A stretch of DNA of 32,338 nucleotides from Gemmatimonadaceae bacterium (lineage in GTDB: Bacteria > Gemmatimonadota > Gemmatimonadetes > Gemmatimonadales > Gemmatimonadaceae). Positions 31,474 through 32,338 of this stretch are shown here, one piece after another; the first letter of the stretch is position 1; the number at the start of each line of letters is the position of its first letter. The notes beneath the pieces are model-generated. The model was not told the DNA's origin, did no database searches, and was given only the letters and a program-made list of their open reading frames with translations. Location of the stretch: contig JACCWE010000073.1 of NCBI GenBank assembly GCA_013697785.1, positions 1 through 32,338 of the forward strand, given 5' to 3'. The translations under genes and the position numbers were made by a program.

Positions 31474-32338
31474 CTAGACCGACGCGGTGATCTCGCGATC
31501 CGGCTCTTCAACTGCAGCGCCGCGCATGCGCACGCTCACGAATGACGAGACCCCCGGCTCCTGCATCGTCACGCCGTACACCGCATCCGCCGCTTCCGTG
31601 GTCGTGCGCGGGTTGTGCGTGATGACGATGAACTGAGTCTTGTCCTTGAAGCGGTTGAGCATGCGCACGAAGCGGCCGATGTTCTGATCGTCCAGCGGGG
31701 CATCCACCTCGTCGAGCAGGCAGAAGGGGCTCGGCTTCGTGAGGAAGATTCCGAAGAGCAGCGAGAGCGCGACGAGCGCGCGCTCTCCGCTCGAGAGCAA
31801 ATGGATGCGCTGCGTCAATTTCCCGCGCGGGCTCGCGTGGATCTCGATGTCGCAGTCCAACGGCGTGTCGGAATTTTCCAGGCGCAAATCGCAGTCGCCG
31901 CCGCCGAACAGCGTCATGAAGATCTGGCGGAAGTTCTCGCGAACCTGAGTGAACGTCGTCAGGAAGAGCGCGCGCGCCGTCGTGTCGATTTCGCGGATGG
32001 CCTGCTGCAGCGAGAGCTTCGCCGTCGCGAGGTCAGCGCGCTGCGACGAGAGGAATTCCACACGCTTCAACTCTTCCTCGTGCTCCTCGATCGCGAGGGG
32101 ATTGACGGGCCCGAGCGCATCGAGCTGCGACCGAACGGACTCGGCCTCGGCGCGCAGCGTCGAATCGTCGATCTCCATCGGTGCCACCTCGGCGAGCAAC
32201 TCTTCGATCGGCCTGCGCCACTCGAGCTCGAGGCGCTCCCGGATCGAGTTCCGGCGTGCGGACAGCTCCGTCAGCCGAAGCTCGGCGTGGTGCAACTCGT
32301 CGGCGAGCGCAGTCGCGTTCCGCCGGATGCTGTCCAGG
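31474..32338 (-). CDS. smc: Chromosome segregation protein SMC, C-terminal part (cut by window end)
   Basis: About 288 residues of the C-terminus are inside the window; the gene continues past the right edge. A coiled-coil tail with a G-P-V-N-P-L-A-I-E-E break leads into the C-terminal ATPase half. The ABC signature reads L-S-S-G-E-R-A-L-V-A-L rather than the usual L-S-G-G-E, followed by Walker B F-C-L-L-D-E-V-D-A-P-L-D-D and the switch V-I-T-H-N. The C-terminal tail after G-V-T-M-Q-E-P-G-V-S is typical. SMC with ScpAB condenses and segregates chromosomes. It is the first known gene of the minus-strand run ending in lolA. Confidence 0.93.
   Translation of the reverse strand, partial: LDSIRRNATALADELHHAELRLTELSARRNSIRERLELEWRRPIEELLAEVAPMEIDDSTLRAEAESVRSQLDALGPVNPLAIEEHEEELKRVEFLSSQRADLATAKLSLQQAIREIDTTARALFLTTFTQVRENFRQIFMTLFGGGDCDLRLENSDTPLDCDIEIHASPRGKLTQRIHLLSSGERALVALSLLFGIFLTKPSPFCLLDEVDAPLDDQNIGRFVRMLNRFKDKTQFIVITHNPRTTTEAADAVYGVTMQEPGVSSFVSVRMRGAAVEEPDREITASV

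Noticed and set aside
1-32338. CRISPR arrays, tRNA or rRNA genes, insertion sequences, prophage genes
   Set aside because: No direct repeat-spacer pattern, cloverleaf, rRNA-like stretch or transposase motif was recognised on either strand.

Overview
The window looks like chromosome from a high-GC Gram-negative bacterium, most likely a member of Gemmatimonadota. This is an inference from the gene set: rpmE-prfA-prmC-ylbF-tmk synteny, LolA, many lipoproteins with 'DTT'-rich or beta-propeller bodies, and a kinase-TolB-propeller fusion. No rRNA, tRNA or CRISPR array is visible.

Layout. (1) 1-6.1 kb is an accessory patchwork of small one-gene units: two RibD/DHFR-fold reductases, a VOC protein, a truncated DUF1801 protein, a SAM methyltransferase, a lower-GC beta-propeller lipoprotein, and an ArsR/SRPBCC pair with a clear promoter-operator. 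A sequence with the architecture of an integron attC site lies just after the first reductase. (2) 6.1-9.8 kb holds two unrecognised proteins, a translationally coupled ATP-grasp ligase and zincin metallopeptidase, and a second VOC protein. (3) 9.8-12.3 kb is a Ser/Thr kinase-TolB-propeller gene broken by at least five lesions, mostly loss of one base from short G or C runs. (4) 12.3-16.8 kb carries an acyltransferase, a stand-alone (p)ppGpp-hydrolase-like HD protein, small secreted or membrane proteins, a CsgG-like protein and an MBL hydrolase. (5) 16.9-17.6 kb encodes a Crp/Fnr regulator, divergent from a dense housekeeping operon (17.8-23.5 kb): rpmE, prfA, prmC, ylbF-like, tmk, S41 protease, DUF2520 protein, nearly all overlapping. 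(6) 23.5-28.8 kb contains two paralogous GntR-type regulators with the same unusual effector domain. One lies next to a beta-propeller lipoprotein gene and one next to a di-heme cytochrome c lipoprotein gene. (7) 28.9-32.3 kb is a minus-strand run smc (partial), MBL/RNase Z-like, aroF-type DAHP synthase and lolA, ending in a hairpin.

The best candidate for an undescribed system is region 6. An identical 11-bp sequence containing the perfect palindrome CAACAGTTG lies about 101 and 108 bp upstream of the two exported-protein genes beside the paralogous regulators. I infer a small regulon for cell-envelope redox or propeller proteins. Two genes (prfA and the first VOC gene) appear to start at CTG, each with a purine-rich ribosome site five bases upstream.
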